This document shows positions 44,687 to 54,897 of a stretch of DNA of 64,000 nucleotides, in pieces; position 1 is the first letter of the stretch; each line of letters begins with the position of its first letter. The DNA is taken from NCBI GenBank assembly GCA_019828595.1, contig JAHQRK010000022.1, forward strand, positions 992,001-1,056,000. Reading direction: 5' to 3'. The position numbers and the translations under genes were made by a program. Source of the stretch: Aphanomyces cochlioides (taxonomy: Eukaryota; Oomycota; Saprolegniomycetes; Saprolegniales; Verrucalvaceae). The notes below the pieces were generated by a model. The model was not told where the DNA came from. It saw nothing but the letters and a program-made list of their open reading frames with translations, and made no database searches.

Positions 44687-45550
44687 TTACATTGATTTTT
44701 CATCTGCTTGATCTGTGAATTCATCATTTTGTTCCATGCTGCTTAGATGTTCCTCTTCAGCCTCCATTTCGGCCAAAAATCGCTTCGCTTGAATATCAAA
44801 AAATGCCTGTGCGGCAATGCTGTTTGGTTGTTGCTGAAAGAAAGAAATACGGGCGTTTGTACGCTGAATCGCAAGGCTCTCTTTCAACAATACATTTTTC
44901 TCACGAGCAGCAGCAGTAGCTTGTTTTAGTGCCTCCAGTTCTGACTGTGAGACTTGATTCATCTTGTCGTCGCTCAAGTCAATTTTCCTTTTCTTGGCCA
45001 ACTTCTTACCTTCGTTTGGCCTTTCGGCAACTTGTATGACTGGTTCGATTGTTCCATCGCCAAAATCTGCAATATCGAGCCCAAGAGCGTCAGTCACTTT
45101 GCTATTGATTTGATCGAGAGACACAGAGTATTTTGGCAACTTCGAGAGAATTTTGTAGACTTCCTCATGCTTGAAGCGATGTCCATCATTTGATAGTGCA
45201 AAGTTGACCTGAGCCTGCTCAACGTAGTCGTTATACTGCCAGCCGCTGTGGTAGTCTCTCAAAGCGTCCGACAGACAGCCAACCCACTTGTTCGTCTTCT
45301 TTGCAAGCGTTCCGTTGAAGCGGTTCGTCAAGGATACGGCGCTGCGTTTGGACGAATTCTCGGCGACAAGTGTGTGGTAACGTGCAGCCACCTTTCCCCA
45401 GAACGTGTCTCCAGATTGATCCGTCCCAATTGCTGCGCAGGTTGTCTCCATACAGTATGCCTTGGCGAGAGCCATGTCTTCCTCGACCTTGAAGTTGGGC
45501 TGGCCAAGCACTCGACCCTTGCTCTGTACTCTCATCGGTGGCGAGGACAT
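44687..45550 (-). CDS. Harbinger Myb/SANT-like accessory protein
   Basis: 287 residues from the ATG at 45550 (MSSPPMRVQ). The N-terminal half is a trihelix/Myb-like domain (FKVEEDMALAKAYC, DTFWGKVAARYHTL, SLTNRFNGTLAKKTNKWVGC), followed by a basic linker (KKLAKKRKIDLSDD) and a coiled-coil-like C-terminus, matching the NAM-associated accessory of PIF/Harbinger elements. Known role in the family: helps the transposase bind the termini and enter the nucleus. Uninterrupted frame. The open frame extends 10 codons upstream. Confidence 0.88.
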   Translation of the reverse strand: MSSPPMRVQSKGRVLGQPNFKVEEDMALAKAYCMETTCAAIGTDQSGDTFWGKVAARYHTLVAENSSKRSAVSLTNRFNGTLAKKTNKWVGCLSDALRDYHSGWQYNDYVEQAQVNFALSNDGHRFKHEEVYKILSKLPKYSVSLDQINSKVTDALGLDIADFGDGTIEPVIQVAERPNEGKKLAKKRKIDLSDDKMNQVSQSELEALKQATAAAREKNVLLKESLAIQRTNARISFFQQQPNSIAAQAFFDIQAKRFLAEMEAEEEHLSSMEQNDEFTDQADEKSM

Positions 45551-45742
45551 GCTGGCAAACCACGACAATGGCAAGCGCAATTAGAACCAAGAATACACTT
45601 CGAAGTTCGTTCCTCGAAGTCCACAGTCAGTCTCAGCAGCGACCGGTGTGAATTTGATTTTCTGATGCTGTACTTCAGTCTATTTCTCCGACTCTAAACT
45701 AAAAGTACAGCATCGTGATTAGAGCAGCCGGTGGGGATGCTC

Positions 45743-46356
45743 TAAGTCGAAGCTTCGTCTATTTGATGGCGCACATCATAATCTACTGGTCGTCAAATTT
45801 TTGGAATTTTTACACTTCTGTCATTTCACAACCAGAACTCCGTTTGAAGATCAAAAAGTGTCCAATCAAAGCTCTTTTTCTGCTCTGTTTTATAAACCAA
45901 TCAGCATCGATTTTACTATAGAAGCAGCCTTAATCCACCAATTATACCCCAAATGTTGCTGATATTATGGACCAGAGTAGTATATGTATAGCAATCTATC
46001 ATATTGAGTGATCGGTCAATCAACAAGTCCTTCGGGACTAGACTGGAGCAACTGCAGACACACGTTGTAAAGGAGGCTTCTGAGAGCCTCTGATGGATAT
46101 GATGCTTTGAACAAATCCTTAGTTCTTTGATGAGATTCCCAGTAGTACCTGTTAGGAGGCAGTACATGTTTTCACAGTATTTTCACTCGACGATACGCTC
46201 TGAGCCGTGCCAAATCTTGATTGCAGGGATTTCCATTGCAGCACACATCAACAGCCCCACTGAAAACTAGAAAGACAAATGGATTTCATAATCCAGCCTT
46301 ATTCTTCAATCTTCTATCCATAAGAACAGAGGATTCTCTTAGGTCTGCTTTTAAAA
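45743..46356. other. spacer without supported gene
   Basis: No coding sequence recognised. Confidence 0.4.
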
Positions 46357-46436
46357 TTATACGTATACTTCCAATTTGGTATACACTTACATGACGTATA
46401 AATGTATAGTTGAACACTATACGTATAACAACATCA
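46357..46436. repeat. 80-bp foldback
   Basis: ATTATACGTATA at the left is mirrored by TATACGTATAAC at the right. The same TTATACGTATAGTG word lies near 42748. Possibly a very small MITE. Confidence 0.5.
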
Positions 46437-46482
46437 GACACACCTCCAGAAGGAACTAACCTTCGGTGAAGTGGGATATCGG

Positions 46483-46808
46483 AGATATCCTCGTACACAC
46501 TTCCCTCGGAACAAGATGCTGGGGTCATCCAGTCCTTCAAGTCGAAAATTGCACAACTGACGACAAAATATGCTGTCGACAAATTCGACGAGCTGTTGCA
46601 ACGTGAAAATGAAATTGGGGACGACGAAATGAAACTGGCCATCGAAAAAATTCATCACGTTGACGTTTTGACTGCAATGGAGTGGGCGAGCGCTGTTTGG
46701 CAGCATATTACTGATAGGACGATCTCAAATTGCTGGAAGCACACTCGTATTTTAGGCGAGGAAATGTATGAATTGGTAGATAAGTTTGTTGAATGTAAGA
46801 TTCGTTAA
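46483..46808 (+). pseudogene. pogo/Tigger transposase C-terminal fragment
   Basis: The frame reads SEQDAGVIQSFKSKIAQL (around the third Asp of pogo-type transposases, compare QPQDAGIIAAFKAK at 60100), then HHVDVLTAMEWASAVWQHI and ISNCWKHTRIL, the conserved C-terminal block. There is no N-terminal part; it could be the detached end of the copy at 38982. Confidence 0.75.
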
Positions 46809-47849
46809 GATTTGTTGTTTATACTTGATTTTTGTATATTGGGGGAGGTCCAGTCGCAAGGATGTACTTGGTTTTCGTATGAGTCGGGTTAGGGTTGCTT
46901 CCAAGCACAGAGCAGTTTTATTTCACACCTTTCAAATGTGAGACCATGGCCGATATGTTCAGTTCTCTGAAATACAGTTACTATGAAAACTTATATTTTG
47001 TATTGTGAAATTTTATATCACTACTAGTATTTTGAAGGACGTCTGTACACACACACCTGAGAGGGGAATGTCTGCTGAGATATCAAACGCCGAGCAATGC
47101 ACGAAGCAGCTAACAATCTTCTCAGTATGAGTGAAATGGGCTAAGTTACCTTTCGGGTGCCATGGGACTGGGGAAATAAGCGTGGGGGCTTGTACCAGCA
47201 CCTCGTTCGATATCAAGTTTCTGCTTTTTGTATGGATAATGTTGAGAGGTTTAGCAAACATAGCGGGGGCCACTGGCGGCCAAATGCACTCAAGGACCAA
47301 CGCTGGCGTTACTCATGACGAGTCAGGATAACGATGGAGGAAATGAAATCTTCTTGAGGGTTTAGTTCTTCCCAAAACCCATGCAAACAGATTTAAACGA
47401 TCAACCTCACTTCGCCACTACCAATCGTCAAGTAAAGTGGACTTGACACTTAAGGGCATGCCCCAACGCAGTGCTGCTGGACAATAGTTGAGCCAACAAA
47501 TGAGTCGAAACAGCGTCAACGTGGTCATCTGATGGTGAACAACTGACATATTTAATCATTTCCATATGCTTGATTGCTAGGTTAATCAAACAGCGGAAAC
47601 CAAAATAACTTTCTCGTCGCGTTAGCATTTCGAATGGCTGGTGACCTTACTCAAAACCTCATAGCGATATAGTCCCCAAAGTTCAGTCCATCGCAGTACA
47701 CTAAATGCTATACGGCTCTCTGCTTCAACTCTAGTCGCGTCATTTAGCTTCAAAGTATATAAACACGCCAATCGCAAGCAAGAGTTTATCCTCAGTTTCA
47801 ACAACTGGACTGTAACTTGTTAATAACTGCGTTTACGATATAATCTTAT
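46809..47849. other. spacer without supported gene
   Basis: Short frames at 47013-47331 and 47428-47804 show nothing recognisable. Confidence 0.4.
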
Positions 47850-48589
47850 GGGAAAATGTCAAAAGGTGTATAATGTATCAAAATATTTCCAAAATGAGCA
47901 AAATGTATGCAATATGTGTATAAACGACAATCATTCTTGTGTCATATTGAGTATTGTGAATGTGTCGTCAATTAGTGTATAATTATGTGAAAATTGGTGA
48001 CAAAATGTGAATCTGAGAAAATCCGAATATTGGGCTCCTGGACAGGAAGGACTGTTAACAAGTCAAGGCACTCCGAGACTCTCTGGAGCTCAGTTGCGAC
48101 TGAGGGACACGGCCAAAGAAATGAATGACACGATATTTGGAGATATGGATCGAGTGAGCGATGACTCGGAGGAATTGCAAGTCGGAAGAACGTACTTATC
48201 GGCCAGCGAAGGAGTGCAGGCAGTACAAGACTACGCACTGGCGGCAAGCAAGTCTGTCAAAGTAATGCAACGAAGTGGTGTGCACAGGGTGATAGCATGC
48301 ACTACCCCTGGCTGCAGTATGTTTGTTCGACTTTACCGAAGACAAGTGAACTATGAAAGAACTGACGTTTGGTATATTTCGTCGCTATGCCTTGATCATA
48401 AGAGCATCTCCACCGGTCACTGAGTTTTGACACTGAAACTGAGTTTTATTCAGTGTCAAAGTCAGGGCGGAGTTTCGAAACTCCCTGTTTGAGAAGAAAG
48501 AGCATTTTTGGTGCACTGGGTTTCAACACTGCTTTCTCTTTAATCCTATATTTAGATAATAAAATTACACGGGCACATTTTCATGGAAC

Positions 48590-49140
48590 ATGGAAGCATG
48601 GAAGGCAACGCTGACCCAACTGGTCGACGATGTCTTCGACTCATCAGACGAAGACGACCATATCGCTGCGACAATTCTCTGCTTGACAAGAACGAGGATC
48701 CAAAGATACAAGGCCCATTTAGCAGGAAGTCCTTGGGGTGGCTCTAGACCCGGTCGGAAAGCGAATTTGCCTCGACATCAAATCGAGGGACACGAAAGAA
48801 TTGTCCGTGACTACTTTGGAGACGTTTCCACGCCACCCGTGTATTCGGAGGTCATGTTTAGACGCAGATTTAGGGTGTCAAGAGAGTTATTTGAACGTAT
48901 CATGACGAATATTGTCGGTATTGATGACTACTTTGAGCAAAAGAGAGATGCTGCAGGTAGAAGAGGTACTATACTATTCGCACTATGGTGGCTTTAAATT
49001 TATTCAATAGGACTATCAACAATACAAAAGTGCACTGCTGCTATATTGAGCTCTCAAATGCAGTTCGTGATGAAAATGGACACAACAAGCTAAGAAGGGA
49101 TATCATTGAGCACCTGTGGAATAAGAGAGGTAATCAATAA
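48590..49140 (+). pseudogene. Harbinger transposase with catalytic core deleted
   Basis: N-terminal region MEAWKATLTQLVDD, PPVYSEVMFRRRFRV, LFERIMTNIVGIDDYFEQ and KRDAAGRRG aligns with the copy at 43351. After WWL the frame stops. The QKCTAA motif and a C-terminal scrap (VRDENGHNKLRRDIIEHLW) survive up to 49140, so the whole DDE core is missing by internal deletion. Confidence 0.82.
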
Positions 49141-49179
49141 ATGTAATTAACTTTATTACAAGTCACGCATCACACATCA

Positions 49180-50021
49180 TTACAGAAGCACTTCACTGCC
49201 TTTACTAGCTTTAGCTTGTGTTGCATCAGCATCGCCTTGCAATTTTGCTTGTCTCTCTTGTGCTCGGGCTTCTAATGTAGCGATAACCTCGGCTTGTTGT
49301 AATTCCACAAAGCGTTTTGCAATTGGAGTCAAATTGTCAGTGCTCATTGTAAACAATTGCATGTTGGCAACGATAGTCTGAGCGTGCGCCTTTCTTTCCA
49401 TTGCTGCTGCCATGTCTGCCGTTGCTTTGGCAAGCGATTCGTCATGATCTGGCAATTTCGCAAGTACTTTTTTTCGACGTTTGGCCGCCTTGACACCTTC
49501 GGGTCGCTCCAAGCATGATGTTCCCGATGATAGCGTAATATTTCCTTCATGGAGCTACCATCGCTCTCATCGGAGACGTCATGCTTGGTCTTTTTCACCA
49601 ATGTGTTGCTTCGGTAGGTTTCCCACTTGGGCTTGATTGAAAGGAATCTCCAACATTCCATGAACTTGAAGTGCATGTGCTTGCCGGATTTGTCCACATT
49701 GCGTTCATAGTACAGCGTCTTGGCACACTTGATAACATCGTCGATGTTTGTGCCACTGGCTCGCAGATCAGTAGCTTCAGCATAGCAGCCACAAAACTTC
49801 CCGACGTGGAGTTTTATTGTTGCAAATTTCGACTCAAGGGCACGGGCAGTTCTTTCAGGTCGACCTTTGGGGATCGACGCATTGTACACCGCTGTGATAG
49901 CCTCCCAGAACGTTGATGAGGGCTGTCCTGTTCCAGTTATCTGATCTTCAGACACTTGTACCCACGCCTTGCACAATAGCTCGTTCTCCGCGTCGGACAT
50001 CCACACAGACATTTTACTCAA
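49180..50021 (-). pseudogene. Harbinger Myb/SANT-like accessory, frame-shifted
   Basis: From the ATG-containing start near 50012 (MSVWMSDAENELLCKAW), a trihelix/Myb-like domain (TFWEAITAVYNASIP, RTARALESKFATIKLH) and KWETYRSNTLVKKTKHDVSDES. Near 49540 a 1-nt change shifts the frame. The C-terminal part continues as SSGTSCLERPEGVKAAKRRKK to a glutamine/alanine-rich coiled coil ending GSEVLL at 49180. Paralog of 44687 but diverged. Confidence 0.82.
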
Positions 50022-51256
50022 CTGACGGAATATTGTTTCAATGTATGCTATAGTTCAGTATATTTTTGAAGCATACAAATTCGAAGATATTCGAAAACTC
50101 AGTGTCGGAGGCTCCAAACTGCGGGGCCTGACTTTTAAACTCCGTGTCCGTGTCAGACTCAGTGTACCGGTGGAGCAAGACTCAGTGTCACTCTGCCCGA
50201 AAACTCAGTTTCAGTGTCAAATTCAGTGACGGGTGGAGATGCTCTAAGAACTGCATGTCAAGCGCGAAACCAACTCGTCGCCAAATAGCTTCTCTACCCA
50301 CGTTCCGTGCTGCAGTTCAAGCCGACTCGTCTATATCTGCAACCGCTCTGGTAGACCAAGTGCAGCGTCGTGATGGAATCTCACTTTCTCAGGTGAAAAG
50401 GACTGTGTATCGAGCAAAAGACAACATCTCTAGAGGCACTATCCGTCGAAGTTGGATCTGATGTTTACAACTACCTCAAGAATATTGCTCCCATTCACTG
50501 GTGTTTACATGCAAACATTGGTGTGAAATCATTGTATGGATGGCGGACAAGCAATTTTGTTGAAAGCTTGTTTGGTTCTCAATTGGTGCAGGGGATGCGA
50601 AGCCTTCCTCCCATGCAATTCCTTGACGCTGTCTGCAGTAGCATGGTCGACGCTGCATATCAACGATCTCAATCAGCAACTAAATGGATTCAGGAATCCA
50701 TTTTAGTCACACCTGCGGCGCAAAAGATGTATGACGAAGAGAGCGCGTGTATCGGTCATTATGCAGTCCAGCATGCGTCTGATGACATTGCGTACGTGTG
50801 GAATACCTCCTCAAGTACTCGTTCAATTGCACTTGTCCGATTATGGACCAATTTGGTATACCATGTCGGCACTTGATTGCCGCTTTGAACTCCATGAATG
50901 AGTTGGAGAAGATCCACTCTGCGTTTTCCGAGTGCTACCTCGTTTCATTGTACGAGGAGGCCTTTCGCAATAAGTCGGTTTTTGTTCCTTTGGAAACTGA
51001 AGTTGACAGAGAGGTAAGCAACGAGGTTGACGTTTGCCTTCCCCCTGTTGTATCACGACAGCCGGGTCGCCCAAAGATGAAACGTATACGAAGTAAAGGT
51101 GAAGTTGGCGACATGTCCTCGTACAGATGCTCGAAGTGTAGCAAGCCAGGTCACAATAAACGTCGATGCAATTTGACGTAAGCCGCGCGTTCAAATCTCA
51201 TAGATGCATTGATTGTTTATTATTGCAGCATATATAATAATCTAGATACAATGAAA

Positions 51257-52406
51257 TCATGCATTTCGGCATTTGCTTGAACCACACTGGCATTCAAACC
51301 ATAAATCTTTGCCATAATCGACTGACAACTCCTCGCCTGGTAAAACGATTTTCGTCGTAGCAACCACAACAGTAATATGGCGCCGATTCTGGACTTCAAA
51401 GAAACCACAGTTTGCATCACACCAGTGATTGATAAATCGAGTGATGTTGCCATACTTTTCAGCATCAATGGAGAGCTTCTTCCCTCTGGTAGATCTTGCC
51501 CCTAAAGCAATCACATATGAGTTTTGCTGGGTCTTATCGCGGGTGAAATCGTGCGTCGTGAGAATGCCAGAGTACTCGCCAACCACAGTGCCATGTTCGA
51601 TGAGGTTTTTAGTCGTCAACGTATAACCAAGGCGGCCCATTTTCAAGACAAGTCCATCCAAGTTCTTCAATCGATTTCCACAGTCTTGGAGAACACAATT
51701 GTTGTTTGCACAAAACATGCCAGAGCGAGCATTTGGGCAATGATCGATTCTGCATCTCCCTTCACACTTACACCAATCAACTTCTCCAATGTCATGAATA
51801 CAAATGCCACACGGGTTCAATGTGTGGTTGATATTCACAACACTTGCAGGCCATTCAGCATCAATCAAAGGACCATCGCTGACTTCGTCGTTTGGCTGAG
51901 CGGTTGTACTGTCGAGGGGGGAAATCGACTGATTGAGTGACAGCAGTGCAATCAAAGTCTTCAGGGAAAACATCATGCGTAATCGTGTTGCCTTCAAAGT
52001 TGCTGGCATACAAGCTTTCGATTTGCTCAGTGCAGTGCTCAATATCTTTCGGCTGCCGAGGTCCAGGTTCCTTGATAGTTAGTTTTTGTGCAAGAATTTC
52101 GACAAAGTTAGAAAGCATCTTCGACATCATGACAGAGACATGATACGCACGCTTGGAGTCTCTAACCATGACTCGAAGCTTGTATTTCTTCTTTCTCGAT
52201 TTTGGCTTTGAACAGCCGGTCTTTCCTGTGCGTTGCTTCTTAAAGCTATACTCCTTTTCTCCATATGTGGGAATATCTGTGAAGTCAATTCCTTTTCGAT
52301 GTTCCCTCAGTCGCAATTCGAATGCATCGGTCGTATCCTTACCTGCATGAGATAGTGCATCCTTGGATAGACCTTGTGTATTGTCGGATTTTGTTTCAAA
52401 GTTCAT
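51257..52406 (-). pseudogene. SET-domain protein gene inside MULE, one homopolymer frame shift
   Basis: The N-terminal frame (52406 to about 51910) encodes a basic region (TGCSKPKSRKKKYKLRVMV). After a six-C run at about 51916-51921 the frame changes by one base. The rest reads: a Cys-rich pre-SET/AWS-like block (NPCGICIHDIGEVDWCKCEG ...), the SET core with GEYSGIL, NITRFINHWCDANC and GEELSVDYG, and a post-SET zinc motif CQCGSSKC. SET domains transfer methyl from S-adenosylmethionine to protein lysines, usually histones. One base fewer in the C-run gives a single protein of about 382 residues. The common NHSC motif is NHWC here. It may be functional if the run is a sequencing error. Confidence 0.87.
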
Positions 52407-52571
52407 CTGTCAGGTGGAAAGGAAATTTCGAAATGTGTAAAATGTGTCACAATGTGTTTAATGAGTGATTGTCATTATTTTCTCCAAAATTTTGTAACCC
52501 TAACCATTTTTATCACTTTTTTGAAATATTTTCAAATTTTATACACCTTTTGACATTTTCCCTAATCTTAT

Positions 52572-53143
52572 TATATTTTTAACCAATAAAAATGGACCCC
52601 CAAGAAATACATTTTAATTGGCTATAATTTTGGTATTTCGATGGCTGGCTCTGTATATCGACGCATAACATTACAATATGTTGTGTATGTAGTTCGCCTA
52701 TGTCCAAACCACGCTGCTTCATCTGATACCTCCTCCGTCTCAATAGATGCAGAAATGTCCACGCCGCACCAATATGACAATATTTAACTCATTTTTCCAC
52801 CCAGAGACCACCCAGATATCAAACTTCACTCCCTTTTGGACCTCCACTTCGAAACGAAGGCTCGTGTATTCAGCGATCGATCCAATATGTTTATCGAGCC
52901 CCAGAGGAGCGTATTTATCGACGACAAGACGACAATTTCAACCTCCTTCGCTTGGGAGATAGGTGCGTAAGTTTTAGTATGTAACTGCCCCGCAGTGAAG
53001 CTTACATTATCAATTCAATCTATGTAGTAATTATTTATACAAAAATATATGCAAATTTAATTGTTTAAATTAATACATTTAGTATTATGTTAATTTTAAA
53101 TTTATAAAATATATGCATATTACTTTTTTAGCTTGTATAAATT
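52572..53143. other. AT-rich spacer, probable promoter of FYVE gene
   Basis: No coding sequence seen. 53020-53130 is strongly AT-rich. Confidence 0.4.
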
Positions 53144-54751
53144 ATGACGAGTCAGTTGACAGAAGGACGGAAGACATGGCGAATTGCCGCGATACAAGCT
53201 CAGAGATACGTACATGGAGAGTGTCACTCCTCCTGTCGCCTTTCTATTAGTTCAAAGGTGACAAGTCGAAAGTGGTCATCGGCCATGGCGCTTGTGCCTC
53301 CTCCACGCAAGTCCTCAGTGCTTTCTGAGGCCTCCCGCGTGATTCGACCAGAAGATAGAGCCTTCTACCCATTGCCAGCTTCGGCGTTCCACCTGCCGCC
53401 GCTTTCAGCGCTCGAAATCGACTCGTTTGTCGCGACTGCGAGCCGTTCGTTTGACGTTCTGTTCAATCGCTGCGTGAGCACAGAATTGCTGTGGCCACCA
53501 GCGAGCCAGGCCCATAGTGTCCATCTAGTCTATGGCAATCCAATCACCACCCGCTCAGCGTCCGTTTTTGCGTGTGCCAAGATGTACGCCACACTGGGTG
53601 ATATTGTCGCTCTGAAAGACAGAACAGAGTCCATCCAGCACGTCGCCGAAGATGTTCTTGACTCGAAAATACTCTATGAAGTCGTGGACACGCCTCGAGA
53701 AAGCATCTACGTCCGATGGGAAGCGCTGGCCTTTAATTTACCGCTCCTCCATCGAGATGTTTGTGTGGTCGAGGTGAGATTTGACCTTGACAGCGGGCAT
53801 TGACGATGATTTTCGACTAGGCTCAGCGAGAATTTGATTATGTGAATGGAAGACGTGGCTGGGGCTTTGCACAGCACTCTGTCAACCTTGACGGTTGTCG
53901 AGAATTGCACGAACCGCCGTACAATTTAGTACGCGGAACGATGTATCATTCAGGGTAGGCTGTCATTTTGCTACATTATTTAGCTTGACTTTCCTAGCAT
54001 GCTCGCCTTTGAAAGCGGCGTTCACGGCCTCCTTGACGTCTATTTTCAACTGGAAATCGATCTAAAAGGACTTGTGCCCATATGGTTGACGAAAATGCAA
54101 GTCGCCAAGCGAGCAAAGCGCCATTTGAAAGCTCTCAGCACTTGCATCCACGAGAAAAGATTAACTGAGCGCATTCAGTATCAATTCGTCGTCCTTGTGC
54201 CCAAAGAAGAGCGAACGCACTGCTCACGGTGCACGAAAGCCTTCAATGCTTGGAGGCGTAAATGTTATTGCCGAGTCTGTGGCGAAGTACGAAAACCTTT
54301 GCATTGACTTGCGATGTCAACGACTTTGTAGGTCTTTTGCTGGAGCTGTACGCAATTTTGGCGTGTGGAACAGCGTCCTCGTCGTGTTTGTCTTCTCTGT
54401 GCGAGTGTTTATCAAGCCCCCGCTGGACAATACTACCACGATCCACTCCTGAACTCGAACTTACAAGCTCTGATTTCGAACGGAGATGTCGCGGTCATTC
54501 CAAGACGACAACGAGCTTCCACGAGCGTGACTGCGCGGTCGACGAGTTTATTTGGACGACGAAAGCTTGGCTTGACGTCCTTTGAAGAGAAACGAAGTAC
54601 GGAAATGCTCTCGGACATGGACCAATTTGAAACCGTGCCATCCACGGAAGCCATCTTTGGCGACGACAACCGGCCACCGATGCTAGAAGCACTCGACAGC
54701 AATCGACAAACGAGAGGACGCCGTGCCAAGTCGGAATTCTACGTGTGGTAG
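53144..54751 (+). CDS. START-like/FYVE-type zinc-finger protein
   Basis: Four exons: 53144-53773, 53821-53954, 53998-54286, 54332-54751; introns 47, 43 and 45 nt, phases 0, 2, 0. 490 residues. The first about 340 residues resemble the START-like lipid-binding region typical of oomycete FYVE proteins (FHLPPLSALEIDSFVATA near the start, GTMYHSGMLAFESG later); this part is inferred. Then the zinc finger: HCSRC, RRKCYCRVCGEVFCWSC, VCLLC, eight cysteines in FYVE order. The canonical RHHCR is replaced by RKCYCR, so phosphatidylinositol-3-phosphate binding may be altered. The last 110 residues are polar. The finger is split by intron 3. Confidence 0.88.
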
Positions 54752-54897
54752 ATAGATAGAGAGATAGAAGAGCCCCAAACTTATTTATTCCAAAGTTAAA
54801 AGGCGAGCGACACATGAAGACCCTCCCATGGGCATTGATTTTTCTTTTGCCCCTCAGCGTTCGAGTCTAGAACGAGGAAACAGACTCAATTACAGCT

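Larger units (their letters stand above)
43172..45742. mobile_element. PIF/Harbinger element, two-gene form
   Basis: 2571 bp. Terminal inverted repeats of at least 24 bp are perfect (GAGCATCCCCACCGGCTGCT and complement). Both flanks are TAA, the Harbinger target site. It holds a DDE transposase on the plus strand and a Myb/SANT-type accessory on the minus strand, 3' ends facing each other 11 bp apart. This is the standard autonomous layout, though the transposase frame is broken. Confidence 0.93.
48402..50244. mobile_element. nested PIF/Harbinger element
   Basis: 1843 bp. Inverted ends of about 41 bp (GAGCATCTCCACCGGTCACT ... ) with a few differences; flanks TAA at 48399-48401 and 50245-50247. 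Inserted into the MULE transposase; removing it with one TAA restores the codon phase. It carries an internally deleted transposase and a frame-shifted accessory gene. Confidence 0.93.
48007..51181 (+). pseudogene. MULE transposase, interrupted and deleted
   Basis: The N-terminal zinc-binding segment (IACTTPGCSMFV ... SSLCLDHK) is cut at 48402 by the Harbinger insertion. It resumes in phase at 50248 once element plus one TAA are removed (NCMSSAKPTRRQIASLP, then ISLSQVKRTVYRAKDN, the usual pre-catalytic helices). Near 50440-50465 the DDE core is missing. The C-terminal part (LYGWRTSNFVESLFGSQL) follows, then after another shift near 50798 a SWIM finger (CTCPIMDQFGIPCRHLIAA) and a CCHC knuckle (CSKCSKPGHNKRRC). 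Cannot be active. Confidence 0.88.
47850..52562. mobile_element. Mutator-like element B carrying a SET-domain gene
   Basis: 4713 bp including a nested 1843-bp Harbinger. The first 24 bp of each end are identical inverted (GGGAAAATGTCAAAAGGTGT then ATAA), and similarity continues less perfectly for about 20 bp more. The flanks are a perfect 9-bp target duplication, TAATCTTAT, at 47841-47849 and 52563-52571, as expected for MULEs. Inside: a decayed MULE transposase (plus) and a SET-domain gene (minus), convergent. Both subterminal regions are rich in AATGTGT-type words, possible transposase sites. Confidence 0.93.

Noticed and set aside
39970..46500. Inverted 13-bp match (TCCGAGGGAAGTG) between the two pogo halves as an inversion breakpoint
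   Set aside because: Matches of this length are expected by chance in a 64-kb window.
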